Assembly: GCA_029945855.1 (NCBI GenBank)
Contig: JAQSDJ010000033.1
Location: 6,799-40,176 of the forward strand
DNA: 33,378 bases
Direction of reading: 5' to 3'
DNA from: Lacunisphaera sp.
Lineage (GTDB): Bacteria; Verrucomicrobiota; Verrucomicrobiia; Opitutales; Opitutaceae
A program made the position numbers and the translations under genes. The notes under the pieces were generated by a model, which saw only the letters and a list, made by a program, of their open reading frames with translations, did not search any database and was not told where the DNA came from. Position 1 is the first letter of the stretch, and each line of letters begins with the position of its first letter. Of the stretch, positions 22,464 to 29,750 are shown piece by piece.

Positions 22464-23738
22464 TCATACCTGTTCGAGCGCCTGCTTGAGGTCCCAGATG
22501 AGGTCCTCGGGGTTCTCGATGCCGATGGAGAGGCGCACCAGGTCGTCGGTGACGCCCCACTGGAGCTTGTCCCCGGGCGTGAGGCCCGAGTGTGTCATCG
22601 CGGCGGGATGCTGGGCCAGCGACTCGGTGGAGCCGAGCGACACCGCGAGCTTGAAGACCTTCAGGTGGTCGAGGAAGGCAAACGCCTCCTGCTCCCCGCC
22701 GTGGATGTAGAATGAGATGAGTGAGCCCGGCCCGGTGTGCTGCTTCTGGAAGATGGCATGCTCGGGATCGGCCGGGGTGAGCAGCCCGAGGTAGCAGACC
22801 GAGCGCACTTTCGGGTGGGACACGAGGAACGCGGCGACCTGCTGCGCGTTGCGCTGCTGCTGCTCGGCGCGGATCTTGAGGGTCTCGAGCGAGCGGGTGA
22901 GCAGCCAGGCGGTGTAGGGGTTGGGCATGCCGCCGAGCATCGCCCGGTGCTGCGCGATGGCGCCGAGGAGGGCGTCGTCATTGGCCAGCGCCATGCCGCC
23001 GACCACATCCGAGTGCCCGCCGATGAACTTCGTCGCGGAATAGAGCACGATGTCCGCCCCGACCTTCGCGGGTTGGGCGAAGACCGGGCCGGCCATCGTG
23101 TTGTCGACGATCACCAAAATGCGGCCGCAGCTGCGGCCGGGATCGACGGGGGCGTGGCGCAGAGCCAGTTCCTTCATGCGGCCGATGTCGGTCAGTCGGT
23201 TGCTGGGGTTGGCCGGGCTCTCGATGAAGATGGAGCGGGTGCGCGGATTGATCAGCGGCTCCGCCAGTGCCGGGGCATCGATCCCGGCCGGCACGAAATG
23301 AGCCGTGACGCCGAAACTTTTCAGGAAATGGTGGATGAGTGCGTCGGTGCCGCCGTAGACCGGCGCGCAGACGATCATCTCGTCGCCCGGCCGGTGGGTG
23401 GCGAGCAGGGTCGTGGCGATGGCGGCCATGCCGCTGGAAAAGCTGTAGGCGTCCTTCATGCCCTCCCAGAGGGCGACGCGGTCCTCGAGGATCTCGAGAT
23501 TCGGGTTGTTGATGCGCGAGTAGATGAGGCCCTGCTCGCGGCGGGGCGGCGGCGTGCCCTCGCCGTGCGCCCAGGCGAAGAAGCGCTTGCCGTCGGCGGC
23601 GCACTTGAAGGCGAAGGTGGAGGTGAGGAACACCGGGGGCTTCACGGCGCCCTCGCTGAGCCACGGGTCGAAGCCGAAGCTGAGGGCGAGGGTTTCGGGG
23701 TGCAGCCGGGTGGTTTCGGCATCGGTCAATTTGGTCAT
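22464..23738 (-). CDS. Cystathionine gamma-synthase-family PLP enzyme
   Basis: This 424-residue PLP enzyme of the Cys/Met metabolism family carries the motifs YSRINNPNLEILEDRVALWEG (residues 73 on), SFSSGMAAIATT (99-110), Asp212 in VDNTM and the PLP lysine Lys237 in YSATKFIGGHSDVVGG. The C-terminal substrate loop is LGSTESLAQHPAAMTHSG. The family includes cystathionine gamma-synthase, gamma-lyases, methionine gamma-lyase and sulfhydrylases, and I cannot separate them from sequence alone. An unusual N-terminal insert (RFFAWAHGEGTPPPRREQG, about 52-70) is seen in a sub-group of this family. The start at 23738 is chosen because the family core begins there; the frame is open further upstream but meaningless. 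ATG follows CCCCCC. Confidence 0.88.
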   Translation of the reverse strand: MTKLTDAETTRLHPETLALSFGFDPWLSEGAVKPPVFLTSTFAFKCAADGKRFFAWAHGEGTPPPRREQGLIYSRINNPNLEILEDRVALWEGMKDAYSFSSGMAAIATTLLATHRPGDEMIVCAPVYGGTDALIHHFLKSFGVTAHFVPAGIDAPALAEPLINPRTRSIFIESPANPSNRLTDIGRMKELALRHAPVDPGRSCGRILVIVDNTMAGPVFAQPAKVGADIVLYSATKFIGGHSDVVGGMALANDDALLGAIAQHRAMLGGMPNPYTAWLLTRSLETLKIRAEQQQRNAQQVAAFLVSHPKVRSVCYLGLLTPADPEHAIFQKQHTGPGSLISFYIHGGEQEAFAFLDHLKVFKLAVSLGSTESLAQHPAAMTHSGLTPGDKLQWGVTDDLVRLSIGIENPEDLIWDLKQALEQV

Positions 23739-23866
23739 GGGGGGCTTTGGTTGCACCAAGTATAGCCCGAAAAACGCCCGCTGTCGGCAGCGCACCGGCG
23801 GCCGCCGGCACAAATTAAGCCGGCTGTTCGCGCTCATTACCGGAGCGCGGGAGCCGCCGCCGCGGC

Positions 23867-24856
23867 TCAGCGGACCAGGCCGGCGAGGATGGCCGCGAGG
23901 CTGCCGGTGCCGATCAGGACCCACAGCAAGAGGGCGTGGACCAGCGGCCGGGCGCCGACCGTGCACACGACCGCCGGGCTCAGGCCGGTGCCGATCAGGA
24001 AGAGCGTGAGCGTGAGCAGGGACCGGGAGACCGCGCCGGTGATCCGGGCGGCCGGCTGCAGGGCCGGCACGAGGGTGAAGAGCGCCGAGACGGCGACAAA
24101 ACCCGCGATGAACCACGGCACCTGGATCACGCCGCGGGCGGTCCCGGTCCCGCGCCGGAACCACGCGCCGAGGAGGAGCGCGACCGGCACGATCCAGAGC
24201 GCGCGCGCCAGTTTCACGGTGGTGGCAATGACCAGGGCCTCGTGGCCGTGGGTCAGGGCCGCGCCGGTGACGGAACTCGTGTCGTGGATCGCCAGGGCGC
24301 ACCAGAGGCCGAACTGGCGGGCATCCAGGCCCGCCCACGTGCCGACGACGGGAAAGACCAGCAGCGCGACGCCGTTGAGCAGAAAAACCACGGCGAGCGC
24401 GGCGGAGGTTTCCTCCGGGCGGGCGTCGATCGCCGGCGCCGCGGCCGCGATGGCGCTGCCGCCGCAGATCCCGGTGCCCGCGCAGACCAGCGCGGCCACC
24501 TTGGCGCCGACGCCGAGCCGGCCGGCCAGCCACGCGCCGGCGGCGAAGGTCGCGACCAGACCCACGAAGGTGTAACCTAATCCCTGCCCGCCTGCCCGGG
24601 CGACGACCCCGAGATCGACGCCGGCGCCCAGGCCAACGACGGCGATCTGCAGCAACCATTGCGCGGTCCGGCCGGTGGCGGCGGCGCAGGGATTGCCAAG
24701 GGTCAGCGCCAGCGCCGCGCCCGCCAGCAGGGCGGCCCAGGGTGGCGTGCCCGGGATCAGCGCCGCGGCCGCCCCGAGCGGCAGGAGCACGGCCGCGATC
24801 CGCTGTGCCGGCCGTGCCGGTTCCACCGAGCAAAGCGTGCGGAAATCAAAGCTCAT
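23867..24856 (-). CDS. YeiH-family putative sulfate exporter-type permease
   Basis: This protein of 329 residues (start MSFDFRT at 24856) has about ten membrane helices. It matches the YeiH/UPF0324 group through segments such as LLQIAVVGLGAGVDLGVV, LVCAGTGICGGSAIAAAAPAI, CALAIHDTSSVTGAALTHG and a C-terminal LFLIGTGLSPAVV. The conserved GTGICGGSAI and AIHDTSSVTGA blocks are both present. The group is called putative sulfate exporters; transport of a specific anion is not proven. The start lies 10 nt after the stop of the upstream DUF318 permease gene, so both are one transcription unit. Confidence 0.88.
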   Translation of the reverse strand: MSFDFRTLCSVEPARPAQRIAAVLLPLGAAAALIPGTPPWAALLAGAALALTLGNPCAAATGRTAQWLLQIAVVGLGAGVDLGVVARAGGQGLGYTFVGLVATFAAGAWLAGRLGVGAKVAALVCAGTGICGGSAIAAAAPAIDARPEETSAALAVVFLLNGVALLVFPVVGTWAGLDARQFGLWCALAIHDTSSVTGAALTHGHEALVIATTVKLARALWIVPVALLLGAWFRRGTGTARGVIQVPWFIAGFVAVSALFTLVPALQPAARITGAVSRSLLTLTLFLIGTGLSPAVVCTVGARPLVHALLLWVLIGTGSLAAILAGLVR

Positions 24857-24866
24857 GTCCGGCCGG

Positions 24867-25823
24867 TCACTGCAGGGCGTTGAAAAGCCAGCCGATGAGG
24901 GTCGTGCCAACCAGCACCACGAGGGAGAACATCACGAGCAGCCGGACGGTCATCACGCCCCGGAGCATGACCAGCTCGGGCAGCGACACGCCCACGGCGG
25001 AAAGCAGAAAGGCGAGGGCGGTGCCGAGCGGGACGCCCTTGGCCACGAAGGCCTCGAGCAGCGGCACGGTGGCGTTGGCGCTGACGTAGAGCGGCAGCCC
25101 GGCCAGCGAGGCCAGCGGCACGGTCCAGCTGCCGCGGCCGGCGAAGAGGTTTTGAAAGAATCCTTCGGGCACGAACCCGTGCATGGCGGCGCCGAGCAGC
25201 AGGGAACCGACCAACCAAGGGGCGATTTGTTTGAGGATATGGCCGCTGGTCTCCGCGGCATCCCGCAGGCGGGCGGTCCAGCCGTGTAGCGGGGCCTCCG
25301 CCTCTTCCCCGGCGGCGAGCACGGCGCCAGGCACCAGCCAGCGCTCCGCGTGCAGCAACGTGAGCGCCAGTCCCCCGCTGATGCCCAGGCCGATCCCGGC
25401 CGCCGCGTAGGCGAGGGCGAATTTCCAGCCGAAGAGGGCGGCCAGCAGGGCCACGGCGATCTCGTTGACCAGCGGCGAGGTGATCAGGAAGGCGAAGGCC
25501 ACCCCGATGGGAAACCGCGCCTGCACGAAGCCGAGGAACACCGGCACCGAGGAGCAGGAGCAGAAGGGAGTCAGCGCCCCGAACAGCGCGGCGGCGGGAT
25601 AGCCAAAAAAACGGCCGCCGGGCCGGTCCAAGGCGCGCCGGATCTTCTCCAGGGGCAGCGCGCCGCGGATCAGGGCCATGAGAAAGGCCACGCCGGCCAC
25701 CAGCACGGTGATCTTCAGCAGGTCGTAGACGAAAAAATGCAGCGCCGCGCCGGCGCCGGCCGCCGGGTCCAGCCCCGTCGCGCGCAGCACCGTGTCGGCA
25801 ATCCATTCAGCCCAGGTCCACAT
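24867..25823 (-). CDS. DUF318/UPF0718 (ArsP-like) permease
   Basis: This 318-residue protein has eight or more predicted helices. The family signature TPFCSCSSVPVFLGF (about 85-99) with Cys88 and Cys90 is present, as is the matching second half ANATVPLLEAFVAKGVPLGTALAF. DUF318 permeases include ArsP for organoarsenicals and proteins linked to metal efflux or thiol compounds; the Cys-x-Cys motif suggests binding of a soft metal or metalloid. It is clustered with a YeiH-type permease, DUF2892 and DUF134 genes on the same strand. No ars regulator or reductase is nearby, so the substrate is open. Confidence 0.88.
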   Translation of the reverse strand: MWTWAEWIADTVLRATGLDPAAGAGAALHFFVYDLLKITVLVAGVAFLMALIRGALPLEKIRRALDRPGGRFFGYPAAALFGALTPFCSCSSVPVFLGFVQARFPIGVAFAFLITSPLVNEIAVALLAALFGWKFALAYAAAGIGLGISGGLALTLLHAERWLVPGAVLAAGEEAEAPLHGWTARLRDAAETSGHILKQIAPWLVGSLLLGAAMHGFVPEGFFQNLFAGRGSWTVPLASLAGLPLYVSANATVPLLEAFVAKGVPLGTALAFLLSAVGVSLPELVMLRGVMTVRLLVMFSLVVLVGTTLIGWLFNALQ

Positions 25824-25881
25824 GAGCGGGTCAAACTACGGGGCGGACCGGGGCAGGCAAGCGAACCGTGGGAACAACGGA

Positions 25882-26082
25882 TTACTTCTTCTCTTCCGGC
25901 TTCACCCCGCAGGTGTTCAGGCCGAAGGGCAGGTAGGCCGGGCAGAAGCGGAAGGTGGCGGTGAGGATCGGCACGAGGCCGACGAGACCCCACCAGGACT
26001 TGAAATAAAGACCGGCGCCCAGCAGGGCGAGGCCGACGATATAACGGAGGATGCGGTCGATGCCGCCGACGTTGGTTTTCAT
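25882..26082 (-). CDS. DUF2892 (YgaP-like) small inner-membrane protein
   Basis: This 66-residue protein is of the YgaP-transmembrane type: MKTNVGGIDRILRYIVGLALLGAGLYFKSWWGLVGLVPILTATFRFCPAYLPFGLNTC. The family motif is N-x-G-x-x-D-R-x-x-R (residues 4-14), followed by two membrane helices and F-R-F-C-P-A-Y-x-x-x-G-x-x-T-C. The two Cys residues at the C terminus (FCPAY and NTCG) are typical. In other proteins this region follows a rhodanese domain, suggesting a link to sulphur transfer; here it stands alone. The gene lies between the DUF318 permease and DUF134 gene. Confidence 0.9.
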   Translation of the reverse strand: MKTNVGGIDRILRYIVGLALLGAGLYFKSWWGLVGLVPILTATFRFCPAYLPFGLNTCGVKPEEKK

Positions 26083-26122
26083 GGGTATGGGGGTGGTGAG
26101 GGAAATGAGGCGAGGCCGGCCA

Positions 26123-26434
26123 TCAGGGTCGCTTGACGCGGCCGGCGCGGGTGCTGACCGGGCGCAGGATCCGCAGGGCCTGGCCCTGGACCAGCGCGGC
26201 GGCGACCTTCATCCGGGCGCAGCGCACGATGCGGTCGAAGGTCTGGCGCGACACGCCCATGCGGACGGAAGCGGCGGTGTGAAACAAATCCTCGACGTCG
26301 GCCAGGCGCAGGGCCTCCAGTTCATCGGCGGCCAGGACGATCTCCTTGAGCTCATAGAGCGGGATGCCGGCCGGCTTGAAGTAGTCGCAGGGCGGCCGGT
26401 GGGCGATGCGGCGGGGACAAAGGGGGCGGGGCAT
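26123..26434 (-). CDS. DUF134 DNA-binding regulator
   Basis: This 103-residue protein matches the DUF134/UPF0251 family, with MPRPLCPRRIAHRPPCDYFKPAGIPLYELKEIVLAADELEALRLAD and the helix-turn-helix segment about 47-75 (LADVEDLFHTAASVRMGVSRQTFDRIVRCARMKVAAAL). The Cys pair and Arg-rich N terminus are family features. The helix-turn-helix is related to sigma region 4, so DNA binding is expected. The gene starts 35 nt from the palindrome at 26469-26482, a fit for autoregulation and for control of the divergent NifX-like gene. Members often sit beside NifX/NifB-type genes. Confidence 0.88.
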   Translation of the reverse strand: MPRPLCPRRIAHRPPCDYFKPAGIPLYELKEIVLAADELEALRLADVEDLFHTAASVRMGVSRQTFDRIVRCARMKVAAALVQGQALRILRPVSTRAGRVKRP

Positions 26435-26468
26435 GGCGCTGATAATCAGGGCTTGCAGGGCGTGGTTG

Positions 26469-26482
26469 TGAGCATATGCTCA
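26469..26482. promoter_or_regulatory. Candidate operator, palindrome TGAGCATATGCTCA
   Basis: A perfect 14-bp palindrome lies in the divergent promoter between the DUF134 gene (start 26434, minus) and the NifX-like gene (start 26549, plus). The flanks TTG...TAA extend it to an imperfect 20 bp. Its 13-bp core GAGCATATGCTCA recurs at 29726-29738 before the MBL-fold gene. Confidence 0.7.
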
Positions 26483-26548
26483 TAACAAAGATGGCGTCCG
26501 CCGCGATCCGGGTCAAGCCCGCAGGCGTCGCGCCACCCTCCTCCTCCC

Positions 26549-26980
26549 ATGAACCTGGCCCTCCCCCTCACCGCCACCGGCGAATTTGCCGCCCATTACG
26601 GCGCCGCCACCCAATTCATCGTTTACGAGCTCGAGCCGCAGACGCGCACCGTCCGGCGCCGGCTGCAGGTTCATCCGGTCGAGAACCGGCCCTGTCATTG
26701 GCCGGTGTTGCTGGGGATGGCCGGGGTGGACCTGGTGCTGGCCGGCGGCATGGGCCGCGGCGCCCGGCAACACATGGCGGAGCAGGGGATCACGGTGCTG
26801 GCCGGCGTCCCACCGGCGGATCCCGAGGTGCTGGTGACCAGCTGGCTGGCCGGGACGCTGGTCACCGGGGAAAACACCTGCGGGGGCGGGCACGCGGCCG
26901 ACGAAGGGCATTGTCACGGGCACGCCCACGAACACGGAGCAGCGCACGACCATGAACACGGCTGCGGCTGCGCCCACTGA
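26549..26980 (+). CDS. NifX/NifB-type dinitrogenase cofactor-family protein with His-rich tail
   Basis: This 143-residue protein has the RNase-H-like NifX fold (about 1-105). It begins MNLALPLTATGEFAAHYGAATQFIVYEL, includes LAGGMGRGARQHMAEQGITVLAG (about 64-86), and lies next to a DUF134 regulator. The family binds iron-sulphur/molybdenum cofactor precursors. No nif genes are in the window, so a generic metal cofactor carrier or sensor role is more likely than nitrogen fixation. The tail (about 108-143) is unusual: CGGGHAADEGHCHGHAHEHGAAHDHEHGCGCAH, rich in His and Cys and likely metal-binding. It overlaps the thioesterase gene by 29 nt. The ATG follows CTCCTCCC. Confidence 0.85.
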   Translation: MNLALPLTATGEFAAHYGAATQFIVYELEPQTRTVRRRLQVHPVENRPCHWPVLLGMAGVDLVLAGGMGRGARQHMAEQGITVLAGVPPADPEVLVTSWLAGTLVTGENTCGGGHAADEGHCHGHAHEHGAAHDHEHGCGCAH

Positions 26981-27443
26981 GGCGATCCTGCGTGCGACCG
27001 GCCGGCGCGAGCACCCGGGTTGCTTTGCGTGCGGCGATCCGGCGGCGGGCGGGCTCGGGCTGAAGTTTAAAATCGCCGTCCCGGGCGGCGTGGAGGCCCG
27101 GTGGACGTGCCCCGCCGGGGGCGAGAGCTATCCGGGGATCATGCACGGCGGGATGGTGGCGACCTTGCTCGACGCGGCGATGGTGCACGCGCTCTTCGCC
27201 CGCGGGATCACGGCGCGGACGGGCGAGTTGCGCATCCGCTACCGCCGCCCCGTGAGCAGCGGGAGTCCGGTCACCATCCGGGGCTGGCTGGTCCGGGCCT
27301 GCGGGCCGCTGTTCATGCTCCAGGCCGAATTGCAGCAGGACGATTCGCTGTGTGCCGAAGCCCGCGCCAAATTCATGCAAATCCCCGGAGCCGGCGAACC
27401 CGTCGGCCGGGCCGGGGTCGTCATACCGTTGCGCACCCCGTGA
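26952..27443 (+). CDS. PaaI-type hotdog-fold thioesterase
   Basis: This 163-residue protein has the hotdog-fold signature PGIMHGGMVATLLDAAM (about 59-75), where the HGG motif and Asp follow the PaaI pattern. An N-terminal HPGCFACGDPAAGGLGLKF section is typical of a PaaI-related subfamily. It probably hydrolyses an acyl-CoA, but the substrate is unknown. The start at 26952 lies 29 nt inside the end of the NifX-like gene and is an ATG in another frame, so the two genes are translationally linked. The C-terminal 20 residues (AGEPVGRAGVVIPLRTP) are outside the core. Confidence 0.85.
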   Translation: MNTAAAAPTEAILRATGRREHPGCFACGDPAAGGLGLKFKIAVPGGVEARWTCPAGGESYPGIMHGGMVATLLDAAMVHALFARGITARTGELRIRYRRPVSSGSPVTIRGWLVRACGPLFMLQAELQQDDSLCAEARAKFMQIPGAGEPVGRAGVVIPLRTP

Positions 27444-27501
27444 CCGTGAACCGGCTGAACATGGCCGACTCAATTTTCAGCAACCTCCAGAAAACAAATC
27501 C

Positions 27502-27879
27502 ATGAAAACATTTCCTGAAACCGTGCAAACCGCCTGGGCCAACCGGGAGGGACCGATCGTGCTCGCGACCGTCGACGCCGGCGGACAACCGAATGTGATC
27601 TACGCCGGCAGCGTCCGGGAATACGGCGACGACACGCTGGTGATTGCCGACAACTACTTCAACAAGACGCGGGCCAACATCCTGGCGGGCAGCCGGGGCG
27701 CGCTGCTGTTCATCACGAAGGAGCGCAAATCCTACCAGCTCAAGGGGCGTTTCACGTATCACACCTCGGGCCCGGTGTTCGACGACATGAAGACGTGGAA
27801 TCCGGCGAAACACCCCGGGCACGCCGCGGCGGCCCTGAAGGTGGAGCAGATTTTCTGCGGCGCCGAACGATTGGTCTAG
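27502..27879 (+). CDS. Pyridoxamine 5'-phosphate oxidase-like flavin-binding protein
   Basis: This protein has 125 residues from ATG 27502. The split-barrel FMN-binding fold is recognised by VQTAWANREGPIVLATVDAGGQPNVIYAGSVREYGDDTLVIADNYFNKTRANILAGSRGALLFITKERKSYQLKGRFTYHTSG in segments. The N-R-E-G-x-x-x-L-A-T-V-D-x-x-G-x-P-N pattern is the family start, and the K-T-R-x-N segment is typical of the phosphate-binding part. It is not a full PdxH (too short, lacking its substrate residues). The operon position after the NifX-like and thioesterase genes suggests co-regulation by the palindrome. Confidence 0.85.
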   Translation: MKTFPETVQTAWANREGPIVLATVDAGGQPNVIYAGSVREYGDDTLVIADNYFNKTRANILAGSRGALLFITKERKSYQLKGRFTYHTSGPVFDDMKTWNPAKHPGHAAAALKVEQIFCGAERLV

Positions 27880-27907
27880 AGGGTGCCCGAAGATCACAAG
27901 TTCTGTT

Positions 27908-27966
27908 GTGGGCGACGTGCTTGCACACGCATTTCTAATCTGGCGCGACCAAGGTCGCCAGCCCAC
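27908..27966. repeat. REPIN-like double hairpin between convergent genes
   Basis: Outer GTGGGC (27908-27913) and GCCCAC (27961-27966) enclose hairpins GTGC-TT-GCAC and CGACC-AA-GGTCG. It lies between the PPOX-like gene and the 5'-nucleotidase gene, which converge, and may help stop transcription. Confidence 0.7.
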
Positions 27967-27995
27967 CAAGGCCCTACGACCGCGGTCCAGATCCC

Positions 27996-29651
27996 TTAGG
28001 GCAGCAACCGCCAGTTGCCAGAGGGCTCGGCGGGGATCTCGCCGTGGCGCTCGACCCAGGCGATGATGAGGTCGCGGATCTCGGTGCTGGAGCGGGCGTG
28101 CACCTTGGCGTCCTTGAACATCGTGTAACCGCCGCCGCCGTTGTAGCGGTAGTTGTTGGTCGCGAGGCGGAGCGTGCGCTCGGGGGTGAGCGGCGCGCCT
28201 TGAAAGCTCAGGTTTCGGATGCGGTCGCCGAGGGGCCGGCGGAGGTCGATCTCGTAGTTGACGCCCTCGGCGATGTCAAAGTTGTAGCCGGGGACGTTGC
28301 GGTCGATGAGCTCGGCGGGTGACTTGCCTTCCTCGAAAGGGAGGAAATAGCGGGCGGAATGCTCGAGCGCGGCCTTCAGTTGGGCGCCGGTGACCTCGAT
28401 CACGTAGAGGGTGTTTTCGTAGACGTAGAGTCCGGCGAGGTCGCGCACGGTGACGGGGCCGGCGGGGATGCGGGCGCGGGGATTGAAGTTGGCGGCGAGC
28501 GAGACGTCGGCCGGGCCGGCGTCGAGCTGGGCGCGGTGGATGAGGTCGAGCAGCGCGGAATCCTGCAGGTGGCCGTTCACGGCCGCGAGCGGGCGGGCGC
28601 TGGTGCCGACAGGGCGGGAAAGCCAGGCCTGGGTTTCGCGGTGGTAGGGCTCGGCGAGGGCGAGCACCGCCGGGTCGGCCGGGGTGTCGGCCTGCACCGG
28701 CAACGACCGGGCGGCCTTGGCGGCGAGGGTCCAGTTCCCGCCGGCCTCGCGGGTGAAGGTCAGGTCGATGCGGGCGAGGCGGTCTCCCCAGCGGCCGGCC
28801 TGGGCGAGCAGCGCGCCGTTGACGACGAGCGCCGGGATGTCGCGGTGGGTGTGGCCGAGGAACAACACATCGAGGCCCGGCACCTCGCGGGCGAGCGCGA
28901 GCGCGGCGTTCTCCCCGGCGAAATCGCCCACCGAGGCCGGCCGCCCGGTGGCAAGATCCTCCTCGACGCCGCCGTGCAGGGCGACGACGACGGCATCGAC
29001 GTGCTCGCGGTCGCGGAGGAGCGCGACCCATTTCTTCGCCTCGCTGACGAGTGGCCGGAATTCGAGGCCGGCATAGTTCTCGGGGTTCTCCCAGTTGGGA
29101 ATGGCCGGGGTGGTGAGACCGAGGATGCCGATGCGCACGCCGGCGACCTCCTGGACGAGATAAGGCTGGTAGGCGGGCTCGTCGGTGCCGGTGCGGTAGG
29201 TGTTGGCGGAGAGCCAGGGGAAGGTGGCTTCGCGCCGGGCCTTTGTGAGGACGCCGAGGCCGAAGTTATACTCATGATTGCCCGGCGTCAGGCTCACGTA
29301 GCCGAGCGAGTTCATCACGAGCATCATCGGGTCTGGCGTCGTGGGGTTCTTCCGGTGGTGAAAATAGACCAGCGGGGTGCCTTGGATGGTGTCGCCGCAG
29401 TCGAGCAGGAGCGCGGCGGGGGCCTCCCGGCGGACCTGCCGGATGAGGGTCGCGAGCTTGGCGATACCGAGGTCGGCCGGCCGGTCGGTGTAGTAGTCGA
29501 CCGGGTAGATGCGGCCGTGCAGGTCGGTGGTGGCCAGCAGGGTGACCTGCGCGCGGTCGGCGGCGCCGGCGGTCAGCGCGGCGAGGGCGACGCCCAGGAC
29601 GACCGGCCGCAGATGATGGAATCCCAGTCGGAGAAGAACGGTGATGTTCAT
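27996..29651 (-). CDS. Periplasmic metallophosphatase / 5'-nucleotidase family protein
   Basis: This 551-residue protein has a signal peptide (about 1-30, VALAALTAGAAD). The N-terminal calcineurin-like domain has LLATTDLHGR (Asp43, His45), LDCGDTIQ (Asp84 or Asp87), GNHE (124-127) and GHTHRD. The C-terminal 5'-nucleotidase domain (about 340-530) contains ADVSLAANFNPRARIPAGPVTVRDL, YVYENTLYVIEVTGAQLKAALEHSARYF and a late ATNNYRYNGGGGYTMF. Both halves are typical of the UshA/CpdB group, which hydrolyse nucleotides or cyclic nucleotides in the periplasm. The length fits. It starts 99 nt from the divergent MBL-fold gene, sharing the promoter region with the palindrome. Confidence 0.92.
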   Translation of the reverse strand: MNITVLLRLGFHHLRPVVLGVALAALTAGAADRAQVTLLATTDLHGRIYPVDYYTDRPADLGIAKLATLIRQVRREAPAALLLDCGDTIQGTPLVYFHHRKNPTTPDPMMLVMNSLGYVSLTPGNHEYNFGLGVLTKARREATFPWLSANTYRTGTDEPAYQPYLVQEVAGVRIGILGLTTPAIPNWENPENYAGLEFRPLVSEAKKWVALLRDREHVDAVVVALHGGVEEDLATGRPASVGDFAGENAALALAREVPGLDVLFLGHTHRDIPALVVNGALLAQAGRWGDRLARIDLTFTREAGGNWTLAAKAARSLPVQADTPADPAVLALAEPYHRETQAWLSRPVGTSARPLAAVNGHLQDSALLDLIHRAQLDAGPADVSLAANFNPRARIPAGPVTVRDLAGLYVYENTLYVIEVTGAQLKAALEHSARYFLPFEEGKSPAELIDRNVPGYNFDIAEGVNYEIDLRRPLGDRIRNLSFQGAPLTPERTLRLATNNYRYNGGGGYTMFKDAKVHARSSTEIRDLIIAWVERHGEIPAEPSGNWRLLP

Positions 29652-29703
29652 GGAGGAAGCGTGAAACCCAGTCTGGCCCGGGTCGGACCAGGGGGAAAGA
29701 CAT

Positions 29704-29739
29704 TTGACAAAACGGCGGGAGTTAAGAGCATATGCTCAA
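29704..29739 (+). promoter_or_regulatory. Promoter-operator of the MBL gene: TTGACA and palindrome GAGCATATGCTC
   Basis: A TTGACA hexamer (29704-29709) precedes the perfect 12-bp palindrome GAGCATATGCTC (29726-29737) by 16 nt, so the palindrome covers where the -10 box should be. This is a layout suited to repression. The 13-bp core with the following A is identical to that at 26470-26482. The ATG is 13 nt after the palindrome. Confidence 0.65.
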
Positions 29740-29750
29740 TACGTCAACGC

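Noticed and set aside
23739-24833. N-terminal extension of the cystathionine gamma-synthase-family gene
   Set aside because: The extension is antisense or unrelated sequence across the YeiH gene; the family start is MTKLTDAETT at 23738.
28359-29750. Extension of the MBL-fold gene far upstream
   Set aside because: The frame is open but antisense to the 5'-nucleotidase; the MBL domain begins at 29751 next to its promoter palindrome.
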